DNA from: Acidobacteriota bacterium
Lineage (GTDB): Bacteria; Acidobacteriota; Terriglobia; Terriglobales; Acidobacteriaceae
Direction of reading: 5' to 3'
Length of the DNA: 36,852 nt
Assembly (NCBI GenBank): GCA_003225455.1
Contig: QIAB01000056.1
Location: forward strand, 61,644 to 98,495
Position numbers and translations under genes: made by a program. Shown here one piece after another: positions 8,327 through 16,877 of the stretch. Position 1 is the first letter of the stretch; each line of letters begins with the position of its first letter. The notes beneath the pieces were generated by a model that saw nothing but the letters and a program-made list of their open reading frames with translations, was not told the DNA's origin and ran no database searches.

Positions 8327-9892
8327 TTGCTTGACCTGCCGGAACAGTTCAACGTCGCCACTTACTTCGTTGATCGCAATGTCTCGGAAGGCCGAGGAGA
8401 GAAAATCGCCATTGAATGCGGCGATGAACGTGTTAGCTATCGCGATCTTCTGGAACGAACAAACCGAGTAGGCAACGCACTTCGGGGCTTGGGTGTTCGT
8501 GCCGAGGAGCGAGTATTTTTGCTTCTTCCCGACACGCCCGAATTCCTGTACTGCTTCTTTGGCGCGATCAAGATCGGTGCGGTGGCTGTTCCCACGAATA
8601 CTCTACTCAAGCCGCACGAGTATGAGTATCTGTTGAATGACACCCATGCACGCATCGCCATCGTCAGCGAAATTCTCCTCCCGCAATGGCAGCAAATTCC
8701 AAGAGACAGACTTCAATATTTGGGAAAGACGGTACTTGTTGGGGCGCCGACCGGCGGATTTATCAATCTTCGCGAGTTGATCGCTGCTGCCTCGCCCAAA
8801 CTGGACCGCGCGGCGCCCACTAGCAAAGACGATCCCGCATTCTGGCTCTACTCCTCCGGAAGCACAGCGACTCCAAAGGGCTGCGTTCATCTGCATCACG
8901 ACATGGTGGTGTGCTCCGAACTTTACGCAAAAGCCATTCTTCGTATTAACGAGCATGATCGCTGTTATAGTGTGGCCAAACTGTTCTTCGCTTACGGCCT
9001 CGGGAACGCCGGATATTTTCCGCTTGCCGTTGGCGCGACCAGCATCCTCTCGCCGCACCGCCCGACTCCTGAAAACGTCTACGCAGATATCGAGCGTTAC
9101 CGCCCGACGTTGTTTTTCTCCGTCCCGACGAATTACGCCGCGCTTCTGGCGCATCATCGCGACGACGGCCGTGAATTTGATCTGTCCAGCATTCGACATG
9201 CGGTTTCTGCCGGAGAACCCTTACCTGCGGCTTTGTTTGAGCGCTTCAAGCAGCGCTTCGGCGTAGAGATCCTGGATGCCCTCGGCTCAACCGAAACACT
9301 GCATATGATCACCTCCAACCTCCCCGGCGAGGTGCGGCCGGGATCGAGCGGGAAGATACTCCCCGGATTGGAAGCCAGAATCGTTGACGACCAGGATCGG
9401 GATGTTGCTTCGGGTGAGATCGGCACCCTGCTGATGAAGTCTGACGCCACATGCTCCTGCTACTGGAATAAACACGAAAAAACCAAAAACGCGATCATGG
9501 GCCACTGGTTCCGAACCGGAGACAAGTATTATCAGGACGAAGACGGCTATCTGTGGTATGCCGGCCGCGCCGATGATTTATTCAAAGTAAACGGCCGCTG
9601 GGTCAGTCCCGCCGAAGTTGAGAGCGCGCTGATTTCGCATCCTGCCGTGCTCGAAGCAGCAGTGGTTGCCCGCAAAGATGAGAACGACTTGGAGAAGCCA
9701 GCCGCTTACGTGGTTTTAAACAAAGATTTTCATCCCGGCCCTCCTCTCGCCGGCGAGCTGCAGGACCTGGTAGCAGAAAAGCTAGGCGCGTATAAGCGCC
9801 CGCGCTGGATAGAATTTCTCCCGGAACTCCCCAAGACCGCCACAGGAAAGCTGCAACGCTACAAATTGCGCAATCGGAAAAAGGTCGAATAA
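8327..9892 (+). CDS. Benzoate-CoA ligase family protein (AMP-forming)
   Basis: Activates an aromatic or similar carboxylic acid to its acyl-AMP and then to the CoA thioester. 521 residues, the usual length of the benzoate-CoA ligase family (BadA/HbaA type). Visible in order: the phosphate-binding loop YSSGSTATPKGCVHLHHD (about residue 180), LGSTETLHMITSN, the hinge region GYLWYAGRADDLFKVNG, and the C-terminal LPKTATGKLQR whose Lys makes the adenylate. The start is TTG at 8327, with TGAGGA ten bases upstream; no ATG fits. No aromatic degradation genes are nearby, so the true substrate is open. Confidence 0.85.
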   Translation: MLDLPEQFNVATYFVDRNVSEGRGEKIAIECGDERVSYRDLLERTNRVGNALRGLGVRAEERVFLLLPDTPEFLYCFFGAIKIGAVAVPTNTLLKPHEYEYLLNDTHARIAIVSEILLPQWQQIPRDRLQYLGKTVLVGAPTGGFINLRELIAAASPKLDRAAPTSKDDPAFWLYSSGSTATPKGCVHLHHDMVVCSELYAKAILRINEHDRCYSVAKLFFAYGLGNAGYFPLAVGATSILSPHRPTPENVYADIERYRPTLFFSVPTNYAALLAHHRDDGREFDLSSIRHAVSAGEPLPAALFERFKQRFGVEILDALGSTETLHMITSNLPGEVRPGSSGKILPGLEARIVDDQDRDVASGEIGTLLMKSDATCSCYWNKHEKTKNAIMGHWFRTGDKYYQDEDGYLWYAGRADDLFKVNGRWVSPAEVESALISHPAVLEAAVVARKDENDLEKPAAYVVLNKDFHPGPPLAGELQDLVAEKLGAYKRPRWIEFLPELPKTATGKLQRYKLRNRKKVE

Positions 9893-9916
9893 TGGCGCAA
9901 GGATCTTGCAGGTGAG

Positions 9917-10204
9917 TTAGTGTTTCAGCGTTGCCACCGTCACCGCGATAAGCAGAATATTCCAGGAAACTATCCCGGTGTAGAACAGGTTTGCCACCCA
10001 GAGCAGCTTCTGCACTCGCCATGCAATGAGAACGGCTAGCACCTTGCTGACGGCAACACCGCCGAGGGGGCCAAAAATGGCCGTCATGCGAGCTACCAGA
10101 GGATTCACTTCATAGCCGCCCAGATGAAACGCAAACAGAGTTGTTGCGAGGTCGAGGATCTGGAGCGCAATGAAGCTCCACTTAGCTTGAAAAATTTTCA
10201 CCAT
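9917..10204 (-). CDS. Small membrane protein, DUF5658-like
   Basis: 95 residues with three hydrophobic segments. The pattern LQILDLATTLFAFHLGGYEVNPLV (quoted in parts: LDLATTLFAFHLGG, EVNPLVARM) is that of the DUF5658 family, small inner-membrane proteins of unknown function. AGGGG precedes the ATG at 10204. It is convergent with the CoA ligase; a small hairpin GCAAG-GAT-CTTGC (9897-9909) lies between the stops. It lies downstream of the kinase gene on the same strand, but 215 bases away. Confidence 0.7.
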   Translation of the reverse strand: MVKIFQAKWSFIALQILDLATTLFAFHLGGYEVNPLVARMTAIFGPLGGVAVSKVLAVLIAWRVQKLLWVANLFYTGIVSWNILLIAVTVATLKH

Positions 10205-10419
10205 CTGATTTCCCCTGCGGCAAACTGAATTCTCCGCTCCCCATGCTCTCCCGCGGACCCGAGCCTGTTCCAGTCACTTAGGTCACTTGGGTTCACCAGC
10301 CGGGCCTTTTGATGCTCTGCAAACGGAACAGGTTCCAATTCGAGATTCAGTTTGTGCAGATTGCGAATAGGTGCTTCAGCGTATACAGGGAAATATGTAG
10401 CGGAGCGAAACCAGGAGCT
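10205..10419. other. Gap with three 10-bp-spaced half-repeats
   Basis: No gene is supported here. Positions 10271-10300 hold three related decamers in a row, with TCACTT, TCACTT and TTCACC at ten-base spacing. They lie between the inverted repeats CCTGTTCC (10264-10271) and GGAACAGG (10325-10332). The helical spacing would suit a binding site upstream of the DUF5658-like gene; this is weak evidence. Confidence 0.3.
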
Positions 10420-11538
10420 TCAGGCCGCGACCGTGGAAGCGCCCTGCGTAACAGGAAGACGAACAATGACGGCGGTTCCCCTTCCTTCGCCGTTAGAATT
10501 GATTTCGAGGGTGCCTCCCAGTTGCCGCACTCTCTCGCGCATGCCACGAACTCCGACCCCTGGAGTTGCCGCCTCCGCTATGGCATCCTGCTTCTTCGGA
10601 GAAAGTCCTCTGCCTTCGTCCGCTACCCTGACAATGACCTCGTCGCCGGACTGGCTGAGGCGAATTTTCGCTACCGAGCTTCCTGAGTGGCGATGAATAT
10701 TGGTAAGGCATTCCTGCACCACGCGAAAGATGGTAGTTTCCAACTCGCCCGAAAGACGTCCGAATTGGGCGGGTAGATCGAGATCGACTTGGATCTTGCT
10801 GCGTTGGGCAAATCCGTCCGAGTACCAGCGAAGCGCTGACGCAAGACCTGCTTCATCCAGCAACGGTGGGTGGAGAAGATGAGAAATTGTGCGGATTTCT
10901 TTGTTGAGTTCGTCGACCAAAGCCGCGCTGTCAGTAACAGCGTTGACCGCTTTGGTGAGCCGTTCCAAATCAGCTTTGACGGTGGAGAGATTCATTCCCA
11001 GGGCAGCCAGCATCTGCCCGACGCTGTCGTGCAGTTCGCGGGCGATGCGCCGGCGCTCGTCATCCTGCAATTGCATGAGACGCGCCGAGAGCTGGCGCAA
11101 ACCGTGGTTAGCGGCGTCCAGTTCAGCGGTGCGCTGCCTGATGCGGTTCTCCAGGTCGGCGTGAGCTAGCCGTAAGATTTCGTTGTCTCGACGGCGAGCC
11201 TCGCCCATCAGCATGAATAATCCCGATACCAGGAGGAATGTAGCCAGGCCGATCGCCTGCTCGAAGTTAGAAATCTGGAAAGAGTGGATAGGCCGAATGA
11301 ACCAATACCGCGCAGCTAGCGTGGAAATCGTGACGGCTACAACGGACGGGAGCAGCCCGCAATACCAGGCAGAAAATCCAATTGCTGCAATCAGGGTGAG
11401 ATATGGACTGTAGCCATGGAGAACACCCCTAAGTACCCACTGGACGAAAAACGCAAAAGCCACTGCCAGCAAGGCAAAGGCATAGCGTGCGGCAGAATAA
11501 CCAAGCAGCCGTGCAGACAAAGTAGAATGCGTTCTCAT
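10420..11538 (-). CDS. Orphan sensor histidine kinase, NarL class (HisKA_3)
   Basis: About 372 residues from the ATG at 11538. Residues about 15-115 hold membrane segments of the DUF4118/KdpD type (FALLAVAFAFFVQWVL to FEQAIGLATFLLVSGLFML), followed by a coiled coil. The dimerisation and phosphoacceptor helix ERRRIARELHDSVGQ has His170, and the ATPase domain has DEGRGLSPKK and GVGVRGMRERVRQLGG. It should phosphorylate a NarL/LuxR-type response regulator, but none is adjacent. The ORF is open upstream to 11625, but a candidate promoter at 11598-11625 would put the transcript start inside that extension, so 11538 is preferred. Confidence 0.85.
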   Translation of the reverse strand: MRTHSTLSARLLGYSAARYAFALLAVAFAFFVQWVLRGVLHGYSPYLTLIAAIGFSAWYCGLLPSVVAVTISTLAARYWFIRPIHSFQISNFEQAIGLATFLLVSGLFMLMGEARRRDNEILRLAHADLENRIRQRTAELDAANHGLRQLSARLMQLQDDERRRIARELHDSVGQMLAALGMNLSTVKADLERLTKAVNAVTDSAALVDELNKEIRTISHLLHPPLLDEAGLASALRWYSDGFAQRSKIQVDLDLPAQFGRLSGELETTIFRVVQECLTNIHRHSGSSVAKIRLSQSGDEVIVRVADEGRGLSPKKQDAIAEAATPGVGVRGMRERVRQLGGTLEINSNGEGRGTAVIVRLPVTQGASTVAA

Positions 11539-11597
11539 ACGCTCGGAATGAAACTTTCGACAACCCGAGAGTCTGACCCGGTCAACAAGCCCACTTA

Positions 11598-11625
11598 ATG
11601 TTATATCAATATGAATCGGAGTCAA
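11598..11625 (-). promoter_or_regulatory. Candidate promoter of the orphan kinase
   Basis: On the minus strand TTGACT (11625-11620) and TAACAT (11603-11598) are 16 bases apart. The start would be near 11591, about 50 bases before the chosen ATG. A better -10 match, TATAAC, is only 14 bases from the -35 box, so the exact hexamer is uncertain. Confidence 0.4.
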
Positions 11626-11659
11626 AGAATACTTAGTGCAGGGGGCTGCGCCTTGCCGT

Positions 11660-11698
11660 GGCGAGAGTCGTAAGTCGTTGAAAACGATGCCTCTCGCC
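11660..11698 (-). terminator. Strong hairpin behind motB
   Basis: GGCGAGAG (11660-11667) pairs perfectly with CTCTCGCC (11691-11698), and an inner TCGT/ACGA pairing extends the stem. It starts 27 bases after the motB stop codon. No T-run follows, so it could be an mRNA 3'-end stabiliser or a factor-dependent terminator. Confidence 0.45.
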
Positions 11699-11724
11699 TG
11701 GAGCGGCTTAAGCAGCGATACCGG

Positions 11725-12522
11725 CTAACGCTCGCTGGGAGCCGTGTTTGGAGCTTTTGTTTCTGCACCGCTGGCTTCTTCGCTCCGCGGCTCCTCTTTT
11801 TTATTGACGTACTGCACGATGAGCGAAATCCGGCGGTTGGAGGGATCTTGCGGATCGTTACCTTTGCGAAGCATCTGGTCGGCGAAGCCTCGGACTTGCG
11901 AGATCTGGTCCGGACGCACTCCATTCTGCTGCATCCATCGTCGTGCTGCGTTGGCGCGATCGACGGAAAGCTCCCAATTCCCGTAATCTCGGGCTTTCGC
12001 AAAAGGTCTGGAATCGGTATGGCCTTCAATAGAGATTCGATTCGGAACTCTTCCTAATTCCTGCGCCAGCAGGACGAGCAATTCTTTTCCGTTGGCACTC
12101 GGACGCGGGCTGCCGACATCAAAAAATGTCCCGGTCGCGGTTTCCAGCAGTTCGATGCGCAAGCCCTCAGAAGTAATTGTCATTTCAATCTGATGCTGCA
12201 ATTTGTCGAAGTCGGGCATTTGCTGGATGGTTTTCTGCAATTTCTGCATCAGGTCGGAAACGTTATCTTTGGTGATGGTGAAATTCTCCCCGGAACCCAC
12301 GTTCTTGCTGCCCATCTTGTTGGCCGTTCCTGAAGGATCGCGGAAATACCCGGCAATCGCTTCTCTCACCGGCTTGCTGGTGTTGAGCAACCAGAGCACG
12401 ATGAAGAGCGCCATCATCGCGGTGACGAAATCCGCGTAGGCAACCTTCCAGGCTCCGCCGTGGTGTCCGCCGTGCCCGACTTTCTTTTTAATGATGATGA
12501 TGGGGCGGGCGCTGTTCTCCAT
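11725..12522 (-). CDS. motB: Flagellar stator protein MotB (OmpA-type)
   Basis: 265 residues. The N-terminal helix contains AYADFVTAMMALFIVLWLL, with the proton-carrying Asp near residue 31, then a plug/linker region. Residues about 115-240 form the peptidoglycan-binding OmpA-like domain (IEGHTDSRPFAKARDYGNWE, then LSVDRANAARRWM). It anchors the stator to the cell wall and carries ions with MotA. The GC-rich start MENSARPIIIIKKKVGHGG is typical. It begins nine bases after motA on the same transcript. No flagellar structural gene is in the window, so an alternative use of the stator cannot be excluded. Confidence 0.92.
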   Translation of the reverse strand: MENSARPIIIIKKKVGHGGHHGGAWKVAYADFVTAMMALFIVLWLLNTSKPVREAIAGYFRDPSGTANKMGSKNVGSGENFTITKDNVSDLMQKLQKTIQQMPDFDKLQHQIEMTITSEGLRIELLETATGTFFDVGSPRPSANGKELLVLLAQELGRVPNRISIEGHTDSRPFAKARDYGNWELSVDRANAARRWMQQNGVRPDQISQVRGFADQMLRKGNDPQDPSNRRISLIVQYVNKKEEPRSEEASGAETKAPNTAPSER

Positions 12523-12531
12523 GATTGGTTC

Positions 12532-13422
12532 CTACGCGGATGCAGCTTCAGCGGCGGGCGCAGGCGATTCGGCTCCGCCACCGCGGCAGGCCTTCTCCAG
12601 CTCCTGGAAAGTGGGACGGACGTGCCCCGGTATCGCGCGGCGCGCCACTTCAACGGCCATGATGGGAGCGGTCCCTTTTAGAAAAGAGAAAATCAAAACG
12701 CGCAGCACATGAAGGAAAGCGTGCTCTTCATCGGCGGCCTTCGCCATGTTTGAAGCTAACGGGCCGACAAAGCCATAACAGAGCAGAATGCCGAGAAACG
12801 TCCCCACCAACGCGGCGGCGACTTTGTGGCCGATCTCTTCCGGCGGTCCGCCGAGCGCACCCATAGTGATTACAACGCCGAGCACGGCGGCCACGATTCC
12901 CAATCCCGGCAGCGAGTCCGCGGTCGTGCTCAGAGCGGAGATCGGGATAGCCGCTTGATGATGGTGAACTTCGAGATCAAGATCGAGACCCTGATCCAGG
13001 TCAAATGGCTCCATACCAGTGACGGCCATGCGTATGGTGTCGCAAAAAAATTGCAAAACGTGGTGATTTTTGATGAAGGCGGGATTTTTCGACAGGATGG
13101 GACTCTTCTCCGGCTCTTCGACGTCGCTCTCGAGAGAGACCAGGCCTTCGCGGCGGGCTTTGTTGAACAAATCGTAGATGGTCTTCAAGGAATCTAGATA
13201 AACCTGTTTGGTGAATTTTGATGAGCCGAAAACTCCGCCCACACCACCGGCGATTTGCTTCAAAATGTGAAGCGGATTGGCGATCAGCACGGTTCCGGCC
13301 GCGGCCCCGCCAATAATCAGGAGTTCTGCCGGCTGGATGAGCACCTTGAGGTTGCCGTGCTCCATGAGGTATCCACCCACGATGGAGCCAAAAACTACGA
13401 CGATGCCGATAATTGCAAACAT
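12532..13422 (-). CDS. motA: Flagellar stator protein MotA
   Basis: 296 residues with four membrane segments (residues about 2-22, 32-52, 170-190 and 203-223). The cytoplasmic loop carries the charged motif NKARREGLVSLES, which contacts the rotor, and the third and fourth segments carry PGLGIVAAVLGVVITMG and GPPEEIGHKVAAALVG with the conserved prolines. With MotB it forms the ion channel that powers rotation. It starts six bases after the PAS-GGDEF gene ends, so the three are one operon. The last 20 residues are an Ala/Pro-rich tail. Confidence 0.94.
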   Translation of the reverse strand: MFAIIGIVVVFGSIVGGYLMEHGNLKVLIQPAELLIIGGAAAGTVLIANPLHILKQIAGGVGGVFGSSKFTKQVYLDSLKTIYDLFNKARREGLVSLESDVEEPEKSPILSKNPAFIKNHHVLQFFCDTIRMAVTGMEPFDLDQGLDLDLEVHHHQAAIPISALSTTADSLPGLGIVAAVLGVVITMGALGGPPEEIGHKVAAALVGTFLGILLCYGFVGPLASNMAKAADEEHAFLHVLRVLIFSFLKGTAPIMAVEVARRAIPGHVRPTFQELEKACRGGGAESPAPAAEAASA

Positions 13423-13428
13423 GATCGT

Positions 13429-14367
13429 TCAGCCTGCTGATATACCGCGACTCTTAAGGTTTGAATTTTGTTGATCCGCTTTTTCATTCTGCGATTTTGG
13501 CTCCAGCATGCGTTCAGCCCGCTTCATGATGGATTCCATGCTGTCGCCTGGCTGGACCATGGCTTGGCTCAAGGAGACAGTCACGCTTAATGTGTCTCCC
13601 CACCACTGAATTCCAGAGGAGTTCACGATTCTCTTCACGTTCTCGGCTGCGCGGATGAGATCACGTGCCTCACAGTTTGGAACAATGATCAAAAAGTAGT
13701 TCTCACCCCACCGGCCCATGAATCCTGCTGCGCCGAGCGTGTGCTTCATGTTTTGAACGATGACGTGGAGAATGGCTTCCCCAGCTTCGCGGCCATGCGC
13801 GGCACGGAACTCGTCCATCTGCTCGACGCGGATGTAGAGAATGCCGAACGGAAGTTGGAATTGCAAAAAAAAGGCGAGATTTTCGCGCAAGTGCGATTGG
13901 ACCAGTTCACGGGTGAGGGCGCCACTGCCGATATCGAGCAAATTGTGGGCGGCAAGATTGGTCTGGGAATTGTCCATTTCTGAAACCAGACGCTGCTCGT
14001 CGAAACTTTCTGCAGCTCCGATCACAGAGCCGTGGCTGTCGCGAATAGCCACACTCCGCAAGTAAACAAGAATGCGGTGCCCCTTCTTATGGCGAAAATA
14101 AACCTCGCATTCGCTCGATTTTCCCTCGTGCAGGGTGCCGGTCATCGGGCAGCTGACACCACAATGCACGCAGTTATGGTCATTGCAATGAGCCAGGACA
14201 TTCTCGCGGCATAGGCGTCCCAGGGCTTCGTGGCGCAAGTAACCGGTTATTTTTTCGGCCCCCTCATTCCAGAAAAGAATTCGTCCGTCGCGTCCGACGA
14301 CATAGACACCAGTCTGGAGGCTTTCCAGAATCGTGCGGAAGATGTCCGGATCCTGAAGTTCGGGCAT
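13429..14367 (-). CDS. PAS protein with degenerate GGDEF domain
   Basis: 312 residues. A PAS domain spans residues about 8-125 and carries five Cys in a short stretch (53, 61, 66, 69, 73), which suggests a metal or redox site. A GGDEF fold follows (about 165-290), but the signature is G-E-N-Y-F at 221-225: the second Gly, the Asp and the Glu are all replaced, so it should not make c-di-GMP. It lies first in an operon with motA (six bases apart) and motB, so it may sense a signal and act on the stator or bind nucleotide as a regulator; that is inference. No strong ribosome site precedes the ATG at 14367. Confidence 0.8.
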   Translation of the reverse strand: MPELQDPDIFRTILESLQTGVYVVGRDGRILFWNEGAEKITGYLRHEALGRLCRENVLAHCNDHNCVHCGVSCPMTGTLHEGKSSECEVYFRHKKGHRILVYLRSVAIRDSHGSVIGAAESFDEQRLVSEMDNSQTNLAAHNLLDIGSGALTRELVQSHLRENLAFFLQFQLPFGILYIRVEQMDEFRAAHGREAGEAILHVIVQNMKHTLGAAGFMGRWGENYFLIIVPNCEARDLIRAAENVKRIVNSSGIQWWGDTLSVTVSLSQAMVQPGDSMESIMKRAERMLEPKSQNEKADQQNSNLKSRGISAG

Positions 14368-14449
14368 GAGGCACAGTTGTGACTACCTGTCGAGTGTTTC
14401 ATCGGCAGAAAGAAGGAGGGTCTTCAGGTTGCGGTGGGGCGGTTGACGG

Positions 14450-14491
14450 GCAGATCAACTCCATCCAGTTTCGGAGGAGGAGTTGATCTGC
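14450..14491 (-). terminator. 13-bp perfect inverted repeat behind the kinase operon
   Basis: GCAGATCAACTCC (14450-14462) pairs with GGAGTTGATCTGC (14479-14491) around a 16-base loop. It begins 15 bases after the stop codon of the last receiver gene and lies before the next operon. There is no T-run on either strand. It is the likely 3' boundary of the five-gene operon, or alternatively an operator for the GGDEF-motAB operon. Confidence 0.5.
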
Positions 14492-14506
14492 GCAATTCTC
14501 CGCGCC

Positions 14507-14908
14507 TTAGGATGCCCCGGCTGTGCCCGGCCATGCAGGATTCAAAGTGGCGCGTATGACATTCAGCAGTTCGCTGTTGTCCGCCGGCTTTTGCAGGAAG
14601 GCGGTTGCGCCGGCTTGCAATGTGCGTTCACGATTGAATTGCGGATCGCGCGCTGTCAGCACAATCACCGGAATCGCAGAAAGCGCGGCGCTTTGCTGCA
14701 AGCGATCCAGCACGACGAACCCATCGCCGGCCGGCAGACCGATATCCAGGATAATCAGGTCGGGCCGCTCTTTCTGGGCCATGGCGATGGCAGAAAAGCC
14801 ATCTGTCGCATACGAGGTTTCGTAGTGATTGGCGCGCAAGCGAAGGTTCAGTCCTTTTCTTAAATCGGGATCGTCGTCGACAATCAGAATTTTTGGTTTA
14901 GTGCTCAC
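14507..14908 (-). CDS. Single-domain response regulator
   Basis: 133 residues forming a receiver domain only: acidic pocket VDDDPD at 10-15, phosphoacceptor Asp55 in IILDIGLPAGDG, Thr in VIVLTARD and the Lys in FLQKPADN. There is no output domain. The start is GTG at 14908, with GGGAGG right behind the true stop of the preceding kinase (14919). It is the last gene of the operon and could pass phosphate on or be the target of the hybrid kinases upstream. Confidence 0.85.
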   Translation of the reverse strand: MSTKPKILIVDDDPDLRKGLNLRLRANHYETSYATDGFSAIAMAQKERPDLIILDIGLPAGDGFVVLDRLQQSAALSAIPVIVLTARDPQFNRERTLQAGATAFLQKPADNSELLNVIRATLNPAWPGTAGAS

Positions 14909-14918
14909 AAATCCTCCC

Positions 14919-16437
14919 TCAGTTGGTTTTTGTTTCCGATAAATTGCCAATGTTCCTGGCACGGCCATTGGAATTGCCGGTTCGGTGAATCTTGGCGATC
15001 GCGGCTTCGCTGATGACCTCCGCAACCCTTTGAACGATTTGCTCGATGGACTCCCCAGAGTGCTGCGAAGGAAGCTGCAATTCGGTGGTTGCGATCAACA
15101 ACCAGAAAGAGCTCGCCGCCACTAGAGTTTTCGAATGGTGGCAATACCGTGTCTTTGTCGCGAAGAATGCACGACCGGAGCAGTTGCAAACATTGAGGGC
15201 AATCGCGATCCCAATTACCCATAGACGAGGAGTGCAGCGGCGAGAGTTCGACTGTGATTAACGAAATTGAGTCACGAAGTTTCCCTTCCACCGCGATGAC
15301 CGGCTTAAGGAGTTTGGCCATGGAGAACAGCGGGAGAGTGAAAGTAAAGGCAGTGCCGTGCCCCAGCTGGCTTTCCACCCAAATCCGACCGCCGTGCAGA
15401 CGGATGAGTTCTCGCGTGATGTAGAGGCCCAGGCCAAGCCCCTTGCGGCTGTCGTCGATCGAGTTGGGATCCTGGTAGAGCCGTTCGAAAATCAGGTTTC
15501 GCGCTTCCGGAGTGATACCTCGACCTGTATCAGCGACGGAGATATAGGCAAAATCATGGTCGGCATCGACGAGGCAAGCCTTCACCATGACCGATCCCTC
15601 AGCCGGTGTAAATTTGATGGCATTTTCAAGCAGATTGAGCAGGGCTTGCAGAGTTCGCTCCGGGTCGGCATAAACCATCGGAATCCTGGTATCGACCGCG
15701 GCCTCAAGCCCGATCCGCTTTTCCTGGGCCGATGCCTTCATCATTGAAATCGCTTGCTGAATCACATCGCCTAGCACCAGGCAGCGAGGCTCAATGCTGA
15801 TCTTGCCGGACTCGGCGCGAGTGGCTTCCAGCAGATCACCAATCATGCTGCGAAGTTGATTCGAGCTGCGCAGAATTGTCTCCAGATGCTCGCGTTGTTC
15901 GCCGTTTAATTCGCCGGCAATGCCATCCAGCATGATCGTCGTAAATTGATGGATGCACGTAAGGGGCGTGCGCAGCTCATGGGAAACGTGCGACAGGAAT
16001 TGATCTTTGAATTGCAATTGCTGGCGGCGGCTCATGTCGAGCGATGTGATCAGAGCCTGACGTTCCATGGCGTAACGCATAGCACGCGCCAACTGCTTAC
16101 TATCAAAGTTGCCTTTGACGAGATAATCCTGCACGCCCTGGTGTACCGCTTTGAGGGCAAGCTCCTCATCGTCCTGCCCGGACAATACGACCACGGGCAC
16201 GCCAGGCGCCTTGCTCAGCACCTTGCGGAAGGTATCGGCTCCATGACTGTCAGGAAGATTCAAGTCCAACAGCACGACCGCAGGCTGTTGCTCGCTGAGA
16301 CGCGAGAGGCCGGCGGACAGCCGGTCCACACACTGGACATCAACGTCCGATCTGCTTTCCACTAATCGCAGGCGAACCAGGTCGGCGTCTCCGCGGTTAT
16401 CTTCAATCAGCAAAACATGCGGATGTTGATCACTCAC
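14919..16437 (-). CDS. Receiver-histidine kinase with degenerate GGDEF-like tail, frameshifted
   Basis: Receiver domain at residues 5-125 (Asp58), then HisKA with His153 in FLSHVSHELRTPLT and an ATPase domain (NLLENAIKF, ADTGRGITPEA, GLGLGLYITRELI). After residue 375 comes a third domain with LRDKD and SSGGELFLVV, which looks like a degenerate GGDEF fold. Near 15095 the frame appears to slip by one inserted base: the frame now open continues into sequence unlike any domain to 14905, whereas the neighbouring frame reads ATTELQLPSQHSGESIEQ and IVQRVAEVISEAAIAKI and stops at 14919, just before the next gene's ribosome site. The start GTG at 16437 overlaps the upstream stop by four bases. Confidence 0.8.
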
Positions 16438-16877
16438 AGTTGCTTCTCCTCTTGTGGCAGGCGCGCACAGCGAAACCAGAAATCCTGAATCGACTTCACT
16501 GCCAAAGCGAATTCCTGCAAATCGCCGGGCTTGGTGACATAGCTGTTCGCGCCCAGTTCGTAGCTGCCTAAAATGTCGCGAGCCGCTTGCGACGTGCTGA
16601 AGACCACCACCGGCGTTTTGCGCAGCGCCGGGTCATTTTTTACGTGAGCGAGCACGGCTCGGCCGTCTTTCTTGGGAAGGTTCAAATCGAGGACAATCAA
16701 ATCGGGCCGTTGAGCGCCTGCGTACTTGCCCTGCCGGTGAAGGAATGCAATAGCCTCGGCCCCGTCGTTCACAGTGCGCACTTGCCCACAAAATTCCCCG
16801 CGCGACAGCATCTCGGCGGTCAAATCAAGATCTGCCGGATTGTCGTCAACAAGCAAAATCTCACCTGCGGTCATCAT
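16434..16877 (-). CDS. Rcp1-like single-domain response regulator
   Basis: 147 residues, receiver only: acidic pocket VDDNPAD, phosphoacceptor Asp64 in IVLDLNLPKKDG, Thr/Ser in VVFSTSQA and Lys116 in SYVTKPGD. The C-terminal extension ending in FWF is the pattern of Rcp1-type regulators that pair with phytochrome-like kinases. The start is ATG at 16877 (or 16874), inside the 3' end of the upstream kinase, with AAGGGC upstream; it overlaps both neighbours, which points to coupled translation. Confidence 0.85.
   Translation of the reverse strand: MMTAGEILLVDDNPADLDLTAEMLSRGEFCGQVRTVNDGAEAIAFLHRQGKYAGAQRPDLIVLDLNLPKKDGRAVLAHVKNDPALRKTPVVVFSTSQAARDILGSYELGANSYVTKPGDLQEFALAVKSIQDFWFRCARLPQEEKQL

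Noticed and set aside
14905-15090. C-terminal end of the hybrid kinase as read in the longest open frame
   Set aside because: The sequence there is unlike any domain, while the neighbouring frame continues the domain and stops correctly before the next gene.
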